Source: an uncultured Gammaproteobacteria bacterium
GTDB lineage: Bacteria > Pseudomonadota > Gammaproteobacteria > Arenicellales > JAANXG01
Assembly (NCBI GenBank): GCA_947259705.1
Contig: CAMYNL010000003.1
Location: 136,568-200,567 of the forward strand
Direction of reading: 5' to 3'
Length of the DNA stretch: 64,000 nt
In this document: piece after piece, positions 35,928 to 47,707 of the stretch
Layout of the letters: each line of letters opens with the position of its first letter
How positions within the stretch are numbered: the first letter of the stretch is position 1
The notes under the pieces: model-generated
What the model saw: only the letters and a program-made list of their open reading frames with translations
Database searches by the model: none
Told to the model about the DNA's origin: nothing
Program-made: the position numbers and the translations under genes

Positions 35928-38900
35928 ATGCGTCTGAAGCACATCAAACTCTCAGGCTTCAAGTCCTTCGTCGACCCCACCACCATCTCTGTCCCCGCCG
36001 ACCTGGTTGGGGTCATAGGACCCAACGGCTGCGGCAAATCCAACGTCATTGATGCCGTGCGGTGGGTGATGGGTGAGTCGTCTGCGAAGACCCTGCGCGG
36101 GGATAGCATGGCGGACGTGATCTTCAACGGCTCGAGCGCCCGCAAACCGGTCGGCAAGGCCGCGGTCGAGTTGGTGTTCGACAACGATCAGGGCAAGGCA
36201 CCCGGCGCCTATGCCAGCTACAGCGAGATAGCGATCCGTCGGGAATTGTCCCGGGACGGCCAGTCCAACTACTACATCAACAAAGACCGCTGCCGGCGTC
36301 GTGATATCACCGATATCTTTCTCGGCACCGGCCTGGGGCCGCGTTCCTACTCTATCATCGAACAAGGCATGGTGAGCCGCATCATTGAAGCCAAGCCCGA
36401 AGACCTGCGTGTCCTGATCGAGGAAGCCGCCGGGATATCGAAATACAAAGATCGCCGCCGCGAGACGGAGACCCGTATACGCCATACCAGGGAGAACCTG
36501 GCCCGGGTGCAGGACATCCGCAGCGAGCTGGAGACCCAGCTCAGACGCCTCAAGCGTCAGTCCAGCGCCGCCGCCCGTTACAAGGAGTTAAAGCAGGAGG
36601 AACGCCTGCTCAAAGCGCAACTGCTGAGTCTGCGCTGGCGAGAACTGGATCGCCAGGTCGGCGAGCGGGACCGCGTCCTGGCCACGCGCCAGCAGCAGGT
36701 GGACGCCAGGCTTGCGGATCAGCGTGGAGTGGAGCGGCGGATCGAGGAACTCCGGCAGCGGCAAACGGAAGCGAACGAAGTCCTGAACAAAGTGCAGGGA
36801 TCCTACTACCGCGCCGGCGCGGAGATTGCCAGCGTCGAACAGGAGATTGCTCACCTGCGGGAAACGCGTCAGCAGCAACAGCAGGAGTTGGAACGCCTGT
36901 TCGAGGCGCGTGGTGAGGCGGATACCCACCTGAGCAGTGATATCGAGCGAATCGGCGAGCTGGAGCGGCAACTGGGCGATCTGTCGCCAAGGCTCGAGCA
37001 GGCCGATCGCCAATTCAACATCGTGCAGGCAGAGCAGGAACAGGCGGAACGCGAATTTCACGCCTGGCAGATGGAATGGGAGCAGTTCGGCCGGGTGGCC
37101 TCGCAACCCGATCAGGACCGCGAGGTGCAAAAGACGCGGCTCTCCGAGCACGAGCAACAGATTCGGCGACTGATTGACCGGGAGAATCGGCTGGATGCCG
37201 ATCTGCAGCATATCGAAGACGAGCTTTCCTCAGCAGAGAACGAGGAGTTGGCCGACAGGATTACGGAGATGGGAGAGCGCTGCCTGTCACTGGAACGGGA
37301 CATGGACGGCATAGAGGCGGCGATCCAGGCGGCGCGCGAACAGTTGGCTCTGGACACTCGGGATATCGATGAGCTGCGTAATCGTCGCCACTCTCTCGAG
37401 GCGCGACTGGAATCGCTGCAGGAGATGCAGGCGGCCGCGTTGGGTGAGAACGATCCCGATTTGGCGCAGTGGCTGGCGTCTACCGACCTGAACGAGGCGC
37501 CGCGCCTGGCCGCCGAGCTGCGTGTAGCCGACGGCTGGGAGCGTGCTGCAGATCGGGTGTTGGGCGCCAGGGTCGGCGCGGTACGGGTCGAGTCCCTTGA
37601 CCGGCTCGGTGCAGCCGCTGCCGGATTCTCTGGATCCGAGTTGTACTTGGTGGAGCGCTCGGTGGGTCACAGTGCGGCTCCCGGCCGCCGGCAGCGCCTC
37701 AGCGACGTGATCAGTTGCGACCAGTTCGACCTCACACCGTGGCTGCGCGACATATTTACGGCCGAAGACATCGTTGAGGCGCTGGCGCGACGGCCCCAGC
37801 TTGGCCCCCGGGAGTCCGTGGTGACTCGCGACGGCGCCTGGGTGGGACCGCACTGGCTTGCTCTCGTCAACGACAAGGTGTCCCGTGCGGGCCTGATGGC
37901 CAGGGAAAACGAGATCGAAAAGCTGGCTGGCGAGGTCACTGCCCTGCAGGCGGCCGAGCGCAATAGCGCGGCCGGCCTGGACGCGGCGCGAATGTCGCTG
38001 GCGGAGCTGGAGGAGGCGCTGGTCCAAAAGCGCAAGAACCTTGCCGCGGAGAACCATCAGCTCAGCGAGGCGCGCAGCCGATATGCGCGGCTGGAGGCCC
38101 ACCGCAGCGAACTGCAGTCACGCCGTGAACGGGTGCTCCATGACCTGGGAGATGTGCATCAGCATCTGCAACAGTTACGTGGCGCGGTCGACCAGGCCAA
38201 TACCCTGTTGGGCAAGGCCAAGCGCGCGGCGCTGCAGCTGGCGGAACAGCGCGATGCGCTGCTCGCGCGTCGCGACCAGCTGCGTGATGCTCTCAACCAG
38301 GTCAACGAGCGTGCCAACACAGACAGGGAGTCGAGACATGCCTTGGCAATGGATCACCAGCGCTGGAACACCGAACTGGAGGCGGTACGAGAACGAGCAA
38401 AACGGTTGCAGGCACAGGAGACGGTCATGCAACGCCGCCAGCGGGAACTGGACGGCATGCTTTCCGATGGCGGTCAACCACGACTGGACCTTGAGCAAAA
38501 GCTGGCGGCGCTGCTGGCGAAGCGGATCGAGGTGGAAAAGGAACTTGGCCAGGCCCGGGACACGGTCAGCGAAATCGATGAGTCGCTGCGCGCCCAGGCG
38601 CAGGGGCGCGCGGGATTGGAGCAGGGGGTTCAAAGTGCCCGTGAGGAGCTGGAGCAAGCCAGCATGGAGCGCCAGGAAATCAAGGTGCGGCGGGATACCG
38701 TTTTCGAGCAGATCAGGGAAGCGGACTTCGACGCCTCTGCGCTGCTGGAACAACTGCCCGAGGAGGCCTCGGTGGAGGCCTGGCAGGAGGACCTGGACCG
38801 GGTCTGCAAGCGAATCGATCGCATTGGACCGGTAAACCTGGTTGCCATCGAGGAATATGAGGAACAGTCGCAGCGCAAGGCCTATCTGGACAAGCAGCAC

Positions 38901-39433
38901 CAGGACCTCGTGGAAGCGCTGGCAACCCTGGAGTCGGTGATTCAGAAAATCGATCGAGAGACCCGGATGCTGTTCAAGGAAACCTTCGAGAGCCTCAACC
39001 AGCGTTTCCAGGGTTTTTTCCCACGCCTGTTCGGGGGCGGCAGTGCGTATCTGGAGCTGACGGGCAACGACTTGCTGGAGACAGGCGTCGGGGTCATGGC
39101 CAGGCCGCCGGGAAAGCGGAACAGTACCATCCACCTGTTGTCCGGCGGTGAAAAGGCGTTGACCGCAGTATCGCTGTTATTTTCGTTCTTCGACCTCAAT
39201 CCGGCGCCCTTCTGCATGCTGGACGAGGTGGATGCGCCGCTGGACGACGCCAACGTGGAACGTTACAGCGAAGTGTTGAAGACCCTTGCTGACCGCACGC
39301 AGCTGATCTTCATTACCCATAACAAGATCACCATGGAGCGGGCGGACATACTGATAGGGGTGACCATGGGCGAGCCTGGCGTGTCGCGGCTGGTCGCCGT
39401 GGATGTGGAAGAGGCGATGCAAATCGCGGCGCA

Positions 39434-39437
<4 letters not shown>
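35928..39437 (+). CDS. smc: Chromosome segregation protein SMC
   Basis: 1169 residues. The N-terminal head has the Walker A motif GPNGCGKSN near 32-40. Long coiled coils (about 165-500 and 670-1000) flank a hinge (about 505-665). The C-terminal head has the ABC signature LLSGGEKALTAVSLLF and Walker B FCMLDEVDAPLDDAN. A canonical SMC ATPase that, with ScpA and ScpB, organises the chromosome. Presence of smc rather than mukB is usual outside the enteric lineage. Start ATG 35928 with AAGG upstream. Overlaps zipA by four bases (ATGA), and smc-zipA-ligA is a conserved gammaproteobacterial order. Confidence 0.98.
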
Positions 39438-42842
<3,405 letters not shown>

Positions 42843-42910
42843 GGGACTGCGCCGTGCGCTACGCCCACGCTACGGTGCTTAATCCGACCGCGGGGCAGGG
42901 GAAAAGCGCG

Positions 42911-43267
42911 TCAGCGTCGCTTGCCGCCGTGGACCCGTCCCTGTCTGCCCGGCCGCTGCCGGGCAATCCACGCGCTGAATCTGGCAACGGCCGGATGCGC
43001 CGCCAGTGCCTGCAGCGTGTTGTAATGCCGTTCCAGGCTCTTGTAGTCGAGCGCGGCATGAATGTTCTTGTGACACGGGCGACAGACGCGGATGATGCGC
43101 TGAAGGACCTCGGCGCGCGAGAACAGGCGCTCGTTTCGTTTGTTGCTGTGGCGGGTGCGCGGGATGAGGTGATGTATGGTGATATCAGGAACCCATCGTC
43201 CGCAGAGCTGGCAGCGGTCAGCGTCGGTGGCTTCGCTGTCGGGACCTAGTTGCTCATGATGCGGCAC
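42911..43267 (-). CDS. HNH endonuclease-like protein
   Basis: 118 residues from GTG 43267. Two CxxC pairs (DRCQLCGRW and RVCRPCHKNIH) flank the HNH core: TIHHLIPRTRH supplies the first histidines and CHKNIHAAL the last, a beta-beta-alpha-metal nuclease fold. The C-terminus is basic (RPGRQGRVHGGKRR), consistent with nucleic-acid binding. Such small chromosomal HNH proteins are widespread in gammaproteobacteria; no role is known, and no restriction or toxin partner lies beside it. Convergent with ligA; a VOC-family gene lies 24 bases upstream on the same strand. Confidence 0.82.
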   Translation of the reverse strand: MPHHEQLGPDSEATDADRCQLCGRWVPDITIHHLIPRTRHSNKRNERLFSRAEVLQRIIRVCRPCHKNIHAALDYKSLERHYNTLQALAAHPAVARFSAWIARQRPGRQGRVHGGKRR

Positions 43268-43291
43268 AGCGGGGTCTCGGTGGCATCAGGG

Positions 43292-43663
43292 TCAGGCGCG
43301 ACGCACCAGGTGTACGATGTTGCCGGGGTTGAGGATCCAGAAGCCTTCGACGCCCCCGGGCAACGGCTCTATGGTGTCGCAGCATCGGATGCCCCGGGCG
43401 GTCAGTTGCTCACGCGCCGCCGCAACGTCGTGGCAGGTGATCTCCAGCCAGATTTCCGCCTGGCTGAGTTGATCGGCGCGATCTATCCACAGCCGCTGGG
43501 CCCCGAATTCGAAAACAGTCGAGGCCTCCGTCGACGAGATCTGATGCAGTGCCAGGATATCCCGGTAGAAGGCTACCGTTTGCGCGTACTCGGATGCGGG
43601 GACCTTGATCGCAATGTTGGCGCCGGGACGAAATTCTGCCGCAGCTTTGCCGTCATGTTTCAC
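43292..43663 (-). CDS. VOC-family (glyoxalase/dioxygenase superfamily) protein
   Basis: 123 residues with paired beta-alpha-beta-beta-beta modules. Segments are NIAIKVPASEYAQTVAFYRD, TVFEFGAQRLWIDR, AEIWLEITCHDVAAAREQL and EGFWILNPGNIVHLV. Metal-binding candidates at module edges are few, so it may be a ligand-binding or resistance-type member rather than a glyoxalase. The start overlaps the stop of the upstream membrane-protein gene by four bases (ATGA), so the two are translationally coupled. Confidence 0.82.
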   Translation of the reverse strand: MKHDGKAAAEFRPGANIAIKVPASEYAQTVAFYRDILALHQISSTEASTVFEFGAQRLWIDRADQLSQAEIWLEITCHDVAAAREQLTARGIRCCDTIEPLPGGVEGFWILNPGNIVHLVRRA

Positions 43664-43947
43664 GCATCGACTCCCTTGCCGCCGTCACAGAACACCTTGC
43701 GCGCCACCGCATAAAGGAAGTGGGCCGTGAGCAGCAGCCATAGCGGCCCGATCAGTATGAGATGGGCCGTAAACACCCATCCGGTACCATGGCGCAGGTT
43801 CATGGCCAGTTCGATGGTCCCTATGATGATTGTGCAGCCGGCCGCCACATAGAACATCGGTCCTTCGTCGAGCAAGGCGATTTCCAACGCCGAGCGCCGG
43901 CATTTGCGGGGCGGTCGTAGAGGCGGTGAATGTACTCTCGTGGTCAC
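43660..43947 (-). CDS. Small two-helix membrane protein (hypothetical)
   Basis: 95 residues from GTG 43947, preferred because GAGGA lies six bases upstream; ATG 43965 would add six residues. A basic N-terminus (TTRVHSPPLRPPRKCRRS) precedes two transmembrane helices (about 30-46 and 57-83). No family recognised. It is coupled to the VOC gene and divergent from the Crp/Fnr regulator, with about 160 bases between starts. Confidence 0.6.
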   Translation of the reverse strand: MTTRVHSPPLRPPRKCRRSALEIALLDEGPMFYVAAGCTIIIGTIELAMNLRHGTGWVFTAHLILIGPLWLLLTAHFLYAVARKVFCDGGKGVDA

Positions 43948-44001
43948 GATCGTTCCTCTTCGCATTACTCTGTGAATTACCCATCGCTTGGCGTTGTCGG
44001 C

Positions 44002-44018
44002 GACCGGGGTCTTATAAT
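44002..44018 (+). promoter_or_regulatory. Crp/Fnr gene promoter with overlapping dyad
   Basis: Consensus -10 TATAAT at 44013-44018, 91 bases upstream of the ATG. Directly before it, GACC-GG-GGTC (44002-44011) is a dyad related to the one at 44767. The -35 (TTGGCG, 43988-43993) has a long 19-base spacer, which would suit a regulated promoter. Confidence 0.5.
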
Positions 44019-44108
44019 CCCGGAGGTGTGCATCGCGGTCAACATCCTGCCAAGTAACATGAACAGCTGGCGCAAGCAGTCAGAGCACGCAAGCGAGGAC
44101 GTGGGCGA

Positions 44109-44753
44109 ATGAAGGAAAAATGGGAATTGTGGCGAGAGCATTTTCCCCGGCTTGCCACGGCGCCCGGTTCCAGGGAGTTGGCGGCGGATACCCGCTTGGT
44201 GGTGCTGCCGGCAGGACGGTCGGTATTTCGCGCCGGCTCCGCATGCGACAATTATCTGCTGGTGGTCGGCGGTTGCGTGAAGGTTCTGCTGACCACCGAG
44301 TCGGGTCGCGAAGTGTTGCTGTATCGGGTGCGAGCGGGGGAGTCCTGTATTCTCACCACTTCCTGCCTGATCGCCGGTCAGCACTACCCTGCACAGGGTG
44401 TCAGCGAAGATGAGTTGACAGCATTTGCCTTGGGCAGGGAGCGCTTCCAGCGGCAGATCGACTGTTCCAATGCTTTTCGGGAATTCGTATTCGATAATTT
44501 TTCCAGGCGCTTGGCAGAGGTGATAGCGCGCATGGAGCAGGTAGCGTTCGGCCCCATCGACGCGCGGCTAGCCCAGGCACTGCTGGCGCGCGGCTCCCCG
44601 GTGACGGCAACCCATGAGGCCCTCGCCGGCGAGCTGGGCACCGCGAGGGAGGTGGTTTCCAGGCACCTCAAGCGCTTCGAGGCCGAGGGTTGGGTCCGGT
44701 TGGGGCGGGGCAGCATAGAGGTCCTGCGCCCGGAGCTCCTCGCCCGTCTGTGA
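44109..44753 (+). CDS. Crp/Fnr family transcriptional regulator, cysteine-rich effector domain
   Basis: 214 residues. A cyclic-nucleotide-binding-like jelly roll (about 15-120) precedes the dimer helix and a winged helix-turn-helix (about 160-205, THEALAGELGTAREVVSRHL). The effector domain contains five cysteines (46, 56, 80, 86, 119), including the pair in GESCILTTSC. It lacks the N-terminal four-Cys cluster of Fnr and the phosphate-binding loop of Crp, so cAMP sensing is unlikely. A thiol- or persulfide-based signal is an inference, supported by the adjacent DUF2892 gene of the YgaP type. It may bind the dyads at 44002 and 44767. Confidence 0.88.
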   Translation: MKEKWELWREHFPRLATAPGSRELAADTRLVVLPAGRSVFRAGSACDNYLLVVGGCVKVLLTTESGREVLLYRVRAGESCILTTSCLIAGQHYPAQGVSEDELTAFALGRERFQRQIDCSNAFREFVFDNFSRRLAEVIARMEQVAFGPIDARLAQALLARGSPVTATHEALAGELGTAREVVSRHLKRFEAEGWVRLGRGSIEVLRPELLARL

Positions 44754-44766
44754 GCAGTTTCGTTGT

Positions 44767-44779
44767 GTGACCGGGTCAC
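44767..44779. promoter_or_regulatory. Palindrome GTGACC-G-GGTCAC, candidate operator
   Basis: Perfect six-base arms with one central base, lying between the Crp/Fnr gene and the DUF2892 gene. It is centred about 75 bases before the DUF2892 ATG and about 30 bases before a -10-like GATAAG at 44805, close to the usual class II activator position. It shares GACCGGG with the dyad in the regulator's own promoter. Confidence 0.5.
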
Positions 44780-44847
44780 TGACAGCGGCTGACGGATGGG
44801 GCAAGATAAGCCCATCAATCAGTCATTCGCAAACGAGGTGAAATCAA

Positions 44848-45036
44848 ATGATCAAGAACATGGGCAGTGTAGACAGGGTGATCCGCATCGTATTGGGCAT
44901 TGTGCTCTTGTCGCTGGTGTTCGTGGGCCCGCAGACCCCCTGGGGATGGATTGGGGTGGTTCCGTTGCTGACCGCTTTGGTCGGATGGTGCCCGGCCTAT
45001 ACGCTGTTTGGCATCAAGACCTGCAAAACCGCCTAG
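44848..45036 (+). CDS. DUF2892 (YgaP-like) small membrane protein
   Basis: 62 residues with a strong GAGGTG Shine-Dalgarno six bases upstream. Start MIKNMGSVDRVIRIVLGIVL is the DUF2892 hallmark: two transmembrane helices (about 11-27 and 31-49) and a C-terminal GWCPAYTLFGIKTC carrying two cysteines. In YgaP this module is fused to a rhodanese and implicated in sulfur or thiocyanate handling. Here it stands alone behind a Crp/Fnr regulator and before a strong terminator, so it is the likely target of that regulator. Confidence 0.9.
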   Translation: MIKNMGSVDRVIRIVLGIVLLSLVFVGPQTPWGWIGVVPLLTALVGWCPAYTLFGIKTCKTA

Positions 45037-45060
45037 CGGCGGCCACAAAGCAAGCTGCGC

Positions 45061-45094
45061 GTAGAGGCGAGCCGGGCGCTCGCCTCTACCTTTT
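45061..45094 (+). terminator. Strong rho-independent terminator after DUF2892
   Basis: Perfect twelve-base stem GTAGAGGCGAGC (45061-45072) and GCTCGCCTCTAC (45078-45089) with a five-base loop, then CTTTT. It sits between convergent genes; the T-tract favours rightward transcription. Confidence 0.92.
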
Positions 45095-45105
45095 CCTGCC
45101 CCGGC

Positions 45106-45387
45106 TTACTCCGCTTTGTTGAAGCGATCCGCGTCCTCCGCCGCCTTGAGCATCTTCAGGGCCTGCTGAAATGCCGCCGACGCCTCCTGCGTCTTGTTGG
45201 CCGCCAGCAAACGGCTGCCCTGGGTCATCAGCTGCTCGACCTCCGATTTCTGCTGCGGGGACATGGGCAGGTTCTTGGCCAACTTTTCCTTGATGGCGTC
45301 CAGTTGCGCCTGGGGCTCGGAGGAATCTCCGCAGGCCGAGACGGCCAACACCAACAACAGCAAAACTGCGGACATCGAGATCTTCAT
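45106..45387 (-). CDS. Small lipoprotein with helical C-terminus
   Basis: 93 residues. Signal peptide with lipobox VSAC, Cys19 as the lipidated residue (MKISMSAVLLLLVLAVSACG). The mature part is Ala/Gln/Lys-rich and predicted helical, with a TPR-like repeat (EEASAAFQQALKML-type). Asp is absent at +2 (Gly), so outer-membrane sorting by Lol is expected. ATG 45387 has GGAG eight bases upstream. No homologous function is recognised. It follows prpE on the same strand after about 90 bases and may have its own promoter. Confidence 0.8.
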   Translation of the reverse strand: MKISMSAVLLLLVLAVSACGDSSEPQAQLDAIKEKLAKNLPMSPQQKSEVEQLMTQGSRLLAANKTQEASAAFQQALKMLKAAEDADRFNKAE

Positions 45388-45480
45388 CTTATTAGCTCCG
45401 ATATCGGGTTTGGACTAATGGATCTACCTGCTGCCGGCGCGAGGCGGTCGTCCACACTCGGTTCGGCCTGCGCTGTCCGG

Positions 45481-47376
45481 TCAACCCCGCGGATAGCCGA
45501 GCTCCTTGAGGTGCCCGGTTATTTCGTCGAGGATCGCCGGGTCATCAATGGTCGCGGGTGCCTTGTAAGTTTCGCCGTCGGCGATCTGCCTCATGGTGCC
45601 CCGAAGAACCTTGCCGGAGCGGGTTTTTGGCAGCCGCTTGACGATGACCGCCTGCTTGAACGCCGCCACCGGGCCGATACGATCGCGGACGAGCTTGACC
45701 AGCTCCGGCACGATCTCGTCGTCACTGCGGTTGACACCGGCCTTCAGCACCACCAGGCCCAGCGGTAGCTGGCCTTTGAGGGCGTCGGCGGCGCCGATGA
45801 CGGCGCATTCCGCGACGTCCGGGTGGCTGGCGAGCACTTCCTCCATGGCGCCGGTGGAAAGCCGGTGGCCGGCGACGTTGATCACGTCATCGATGCGACT
45901 CATGATCCACAGGTAGCCGTCCGCGTCGATATAACCGGCATCACCGGTCAGATAGTACCCATCGTAGCGGCTGAGATAGGAATCGACAAAGCGCGCGTCG
46001 TTATTCCAAAGTGTCGGCAGGCAGCCCGGTGGCATCGGCAATTTGATCACGATGGAACCCATGTCTCCCGGCGGCACCTGCTCGCCCGCCTCGTTCAGCA
46101 CCTGAACGTCGTATCCGGGCACCGCCCGCGTGGGCGAGCCCGCCTTCACTGGAGCCGGGTCTATTCCCATGACGTTGGCGGCTATCGCCCAGCCGGTCTC
46201 AGTTTGCCACCAGTGATCGATGACCGGCACCTTGAGCATGTCCTGGGCCCATTGCAGCGTGTCCGGGTCGCAGCGCTCGCCGGCCAGGAACAGCATGCGG
46301 AATTTCGACAAGTCGTATTTTTTCAGGTAGTCACCCGCGGGGTCTTCCTTCTTGATGGCCCTGAACGCAGTGGGCGCGGTGAACAAGACCCCCACGTCAT
46401 GTTCATTGATGACGCGCCAGAATGCCCCCGGGTCAGGCGTGCCCACCGGTTTACCTTCATAAATCACGGTGGTACAGCCCTTGAGCAGCGGACCGTAGAC
46501 GATATAGGAATGACCGACCACCCAGCCCACGTCCGATGCCGCCCAGTACACCTCGCCGTCATCCACGTCGTAGATGTTCTTCATGCTCCATTTCAGCGCC
46601 ACCGCATGGCCGCCGTTGTCGCGCACCACACCCTTGGGCTGGCCGGTGGTGCCGGAGGTGTAGAGGATGTAAAGCGGGTCGGTCGCGGCCACTGGAACGC
46701 AGTCGGCGGGGCTCGCGGCCGCGGCGGCCTTGTGCCAGTCCACATCGCGTCCTGCCTGCAACTCGGCATTAGCCTGCGGGCGTGCCAGAATCACGCACTT
46801 TGCTGGCTTGTGACTGGCAATGTCTATTGCCCCGTCCAGTAACGGTTTGTAGGCGATTACACGGCCCGGTTCTATGCCGCAGGACGCGCTCACGATGGCC
46901 TTGGGCTTGGCGTCGTCGATGCGGGTCGCCAGCTCGTTGGCGGCAAATCCCCCGAAGACCACCGAGTGAATGGCACCGAGCCGAGCACAGGCCAGCATGG
47001 CGATGGCGGCTTCCGGGATCATGGGCATGTAGATGATGACTCGGTCACCCTTACTGACTCCCTGATCGCGCAGCACGCCGGCGAAAGTCGCGACCAGATC
47101 ACGCAGTTCACTGTAGGTGATGGTTCGCTGCGTGTCGGTCACCGGGCTGTCATAGATGATCGCCAGCTGATCGCCACGACCATTATCAACGTGGTAGTCA
47201 ACGGCGTTGTAGCAGGTGTTGAGCTCGCCGCCCGCGAACCAGAGATAAAACGGTGCGTTGGAGGCATCCAGTACCTTGTCCCATTTCTTGTACCAGTGGA
47301 TGTCTTCGGCGGCGGTGGCCCAGAATGCGTCCGGATCGCTCAAGGACTGGTGGTAGACGGATCGATAATCTCCCAT
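45481..47376 (-). CDS. prpE: Propionyl-CoA synthetase (acyl-CoA ligase of ACS family)
   Basis: 631 residues. AMP-binding motifs: P-loop-like YTSGTTGQPKGVVRD, QTETGWAIAANVMG, and the A8 hinge YLTGDAGYIDADGYLW. PKTRSGKVLRG near 595 contains the lysine that is acetylated in family members. The N-terminal YRSVYHQSLSDPDAFWATAA and the HWYKKWDKVLDAS segment and the 628-631-residue length favour PrpE over acetyl-CoA synthetase (about 650). It activates propionate, and less well acetate, to the acyl-CoA. No prpBC genes are adjacent. Divergent from acnA. Confidence 0.93.
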   Translation of the reverse strand: MGDYRSVYHQSLSDPDAFWATAAEDIHWYKKWDKVLDASNAPFYLWFAGGELNTCYNAVDYHVDNGRGDQLAIIYDSPVTDTQRTITYSELRDLVATFAGVLRDQGVSKGDRVIIYMPMIPEAAIAMLACARLGAIHSVVFGGFAANELATRIDDAKPKAIVSASCGIEPGRVIAYKPLLDGAIDIASHKPAKCVILARPQANAELQAGRDVDWHKAAAAASPADCVPVAATDPLYILYTSGTTGQPKGVVRDNGGHAVALKWSMKNIYDVDDGEVYWAASDVGWVVGHSYIVYGPLLKGCTTVIYEGKPVGTPDPGAFWRVINEHDVGVLFTAPTAFRAIKKEDPAGDYLKKYDLSKFRMLFLAGERCDPDTLQWAQDMLKVPVIDHWWQTETGWAIAANVMGIDPAPVKAGSPTRAVPGYDVQVLNEAGEQVPPGDMGSIVIKLPMPPGCLPTLWNNDARFVDSYLSRYDGYYLTGDAGYIDADGYLWIMSRIDDVINVAGHRLSTGAMEEVLASHPDVAECAVIGAADALKGQLPLGLVVLKAGVNRSDDEIVPELVKLVRDRIGPVAAFKQAVIVKRLPKTRSGKVLRGTMRQIADGETYKAPATIDDPAILDEITGHLKELGYPRG

Positions 47377-47453
47377 TGGTATTTTCCTCGATTATTCTGT
47401 GTTGCCCCTGCGCGGGGATCCCGGTTTCGGTGGTCTGCGGTGTAAAACACCAT

Positions 47454-47459
47454 ATTATA
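47454..47459 (-). promoter_or_regulatory. -10 box of prpE
   Basis: Perfect minus-strand TATAAT, about 78 bases upstream of the prpE ATG. The -35 at 17 bp is poor (TTCGGG), suggesting activation or a weak promoter. Confidence 0.5.
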
Positions 47460-47639
47460 CAAGGGAAAGCCGGTTACCCGAAAAGCCGGAATAAAGAGGC
47501 CGGGCCGGAGAGGTGATCCTCTCTGCGGGCTGCCGAGCTAGCGGCGGGATCCCCGTCGCCTCGGTTGATGGAGTGCAGCGGCAGATCGCATATTGGCGGA
47601 TCGAGTGGTTGAAAGCTCCAAACCCGACGTAATGTGCGG

Positions 47640-47645
47640 TAAAAT
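47640..47645 (+). promoter_or_regulatory. Candidate -10 box of acnA
   Basis: TAAAAT followed after one base by GCGCC; 63 bases upstream of the acnA ATG. The -35 is weak. Confidence 0.4.
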
Positions 47646-47707
47646 CGCGCCCCCCACGGGGTCGGTAGACCCGTCGATGTTAACCCTCTAGGCGAGAGAC
47701 GCACGTA

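Larger units (their letters stand above)
47377..47707. other. prpE-acnA divergent promoter region (331 bp), no gene seen
   Basis: Contains a leftward TATAAT -10 at 47454 and a rightward TAAAAT -10 at 47640. Several short hairpins lie between them (for example AGAGG/CCTCT near 47512-47525), without T-tracts. Confidence 0.5.

Noticed and set aside
44766-44780. TGTGA-N5-TCACT as a classical CRP-cAMP site
   Set aside because: CRP sites have a six-base spacer, and this regulator lacks the Crp phosphate-binding pattern; the palindrome is better read as a site for the adjacent Crp/Fnr protein.
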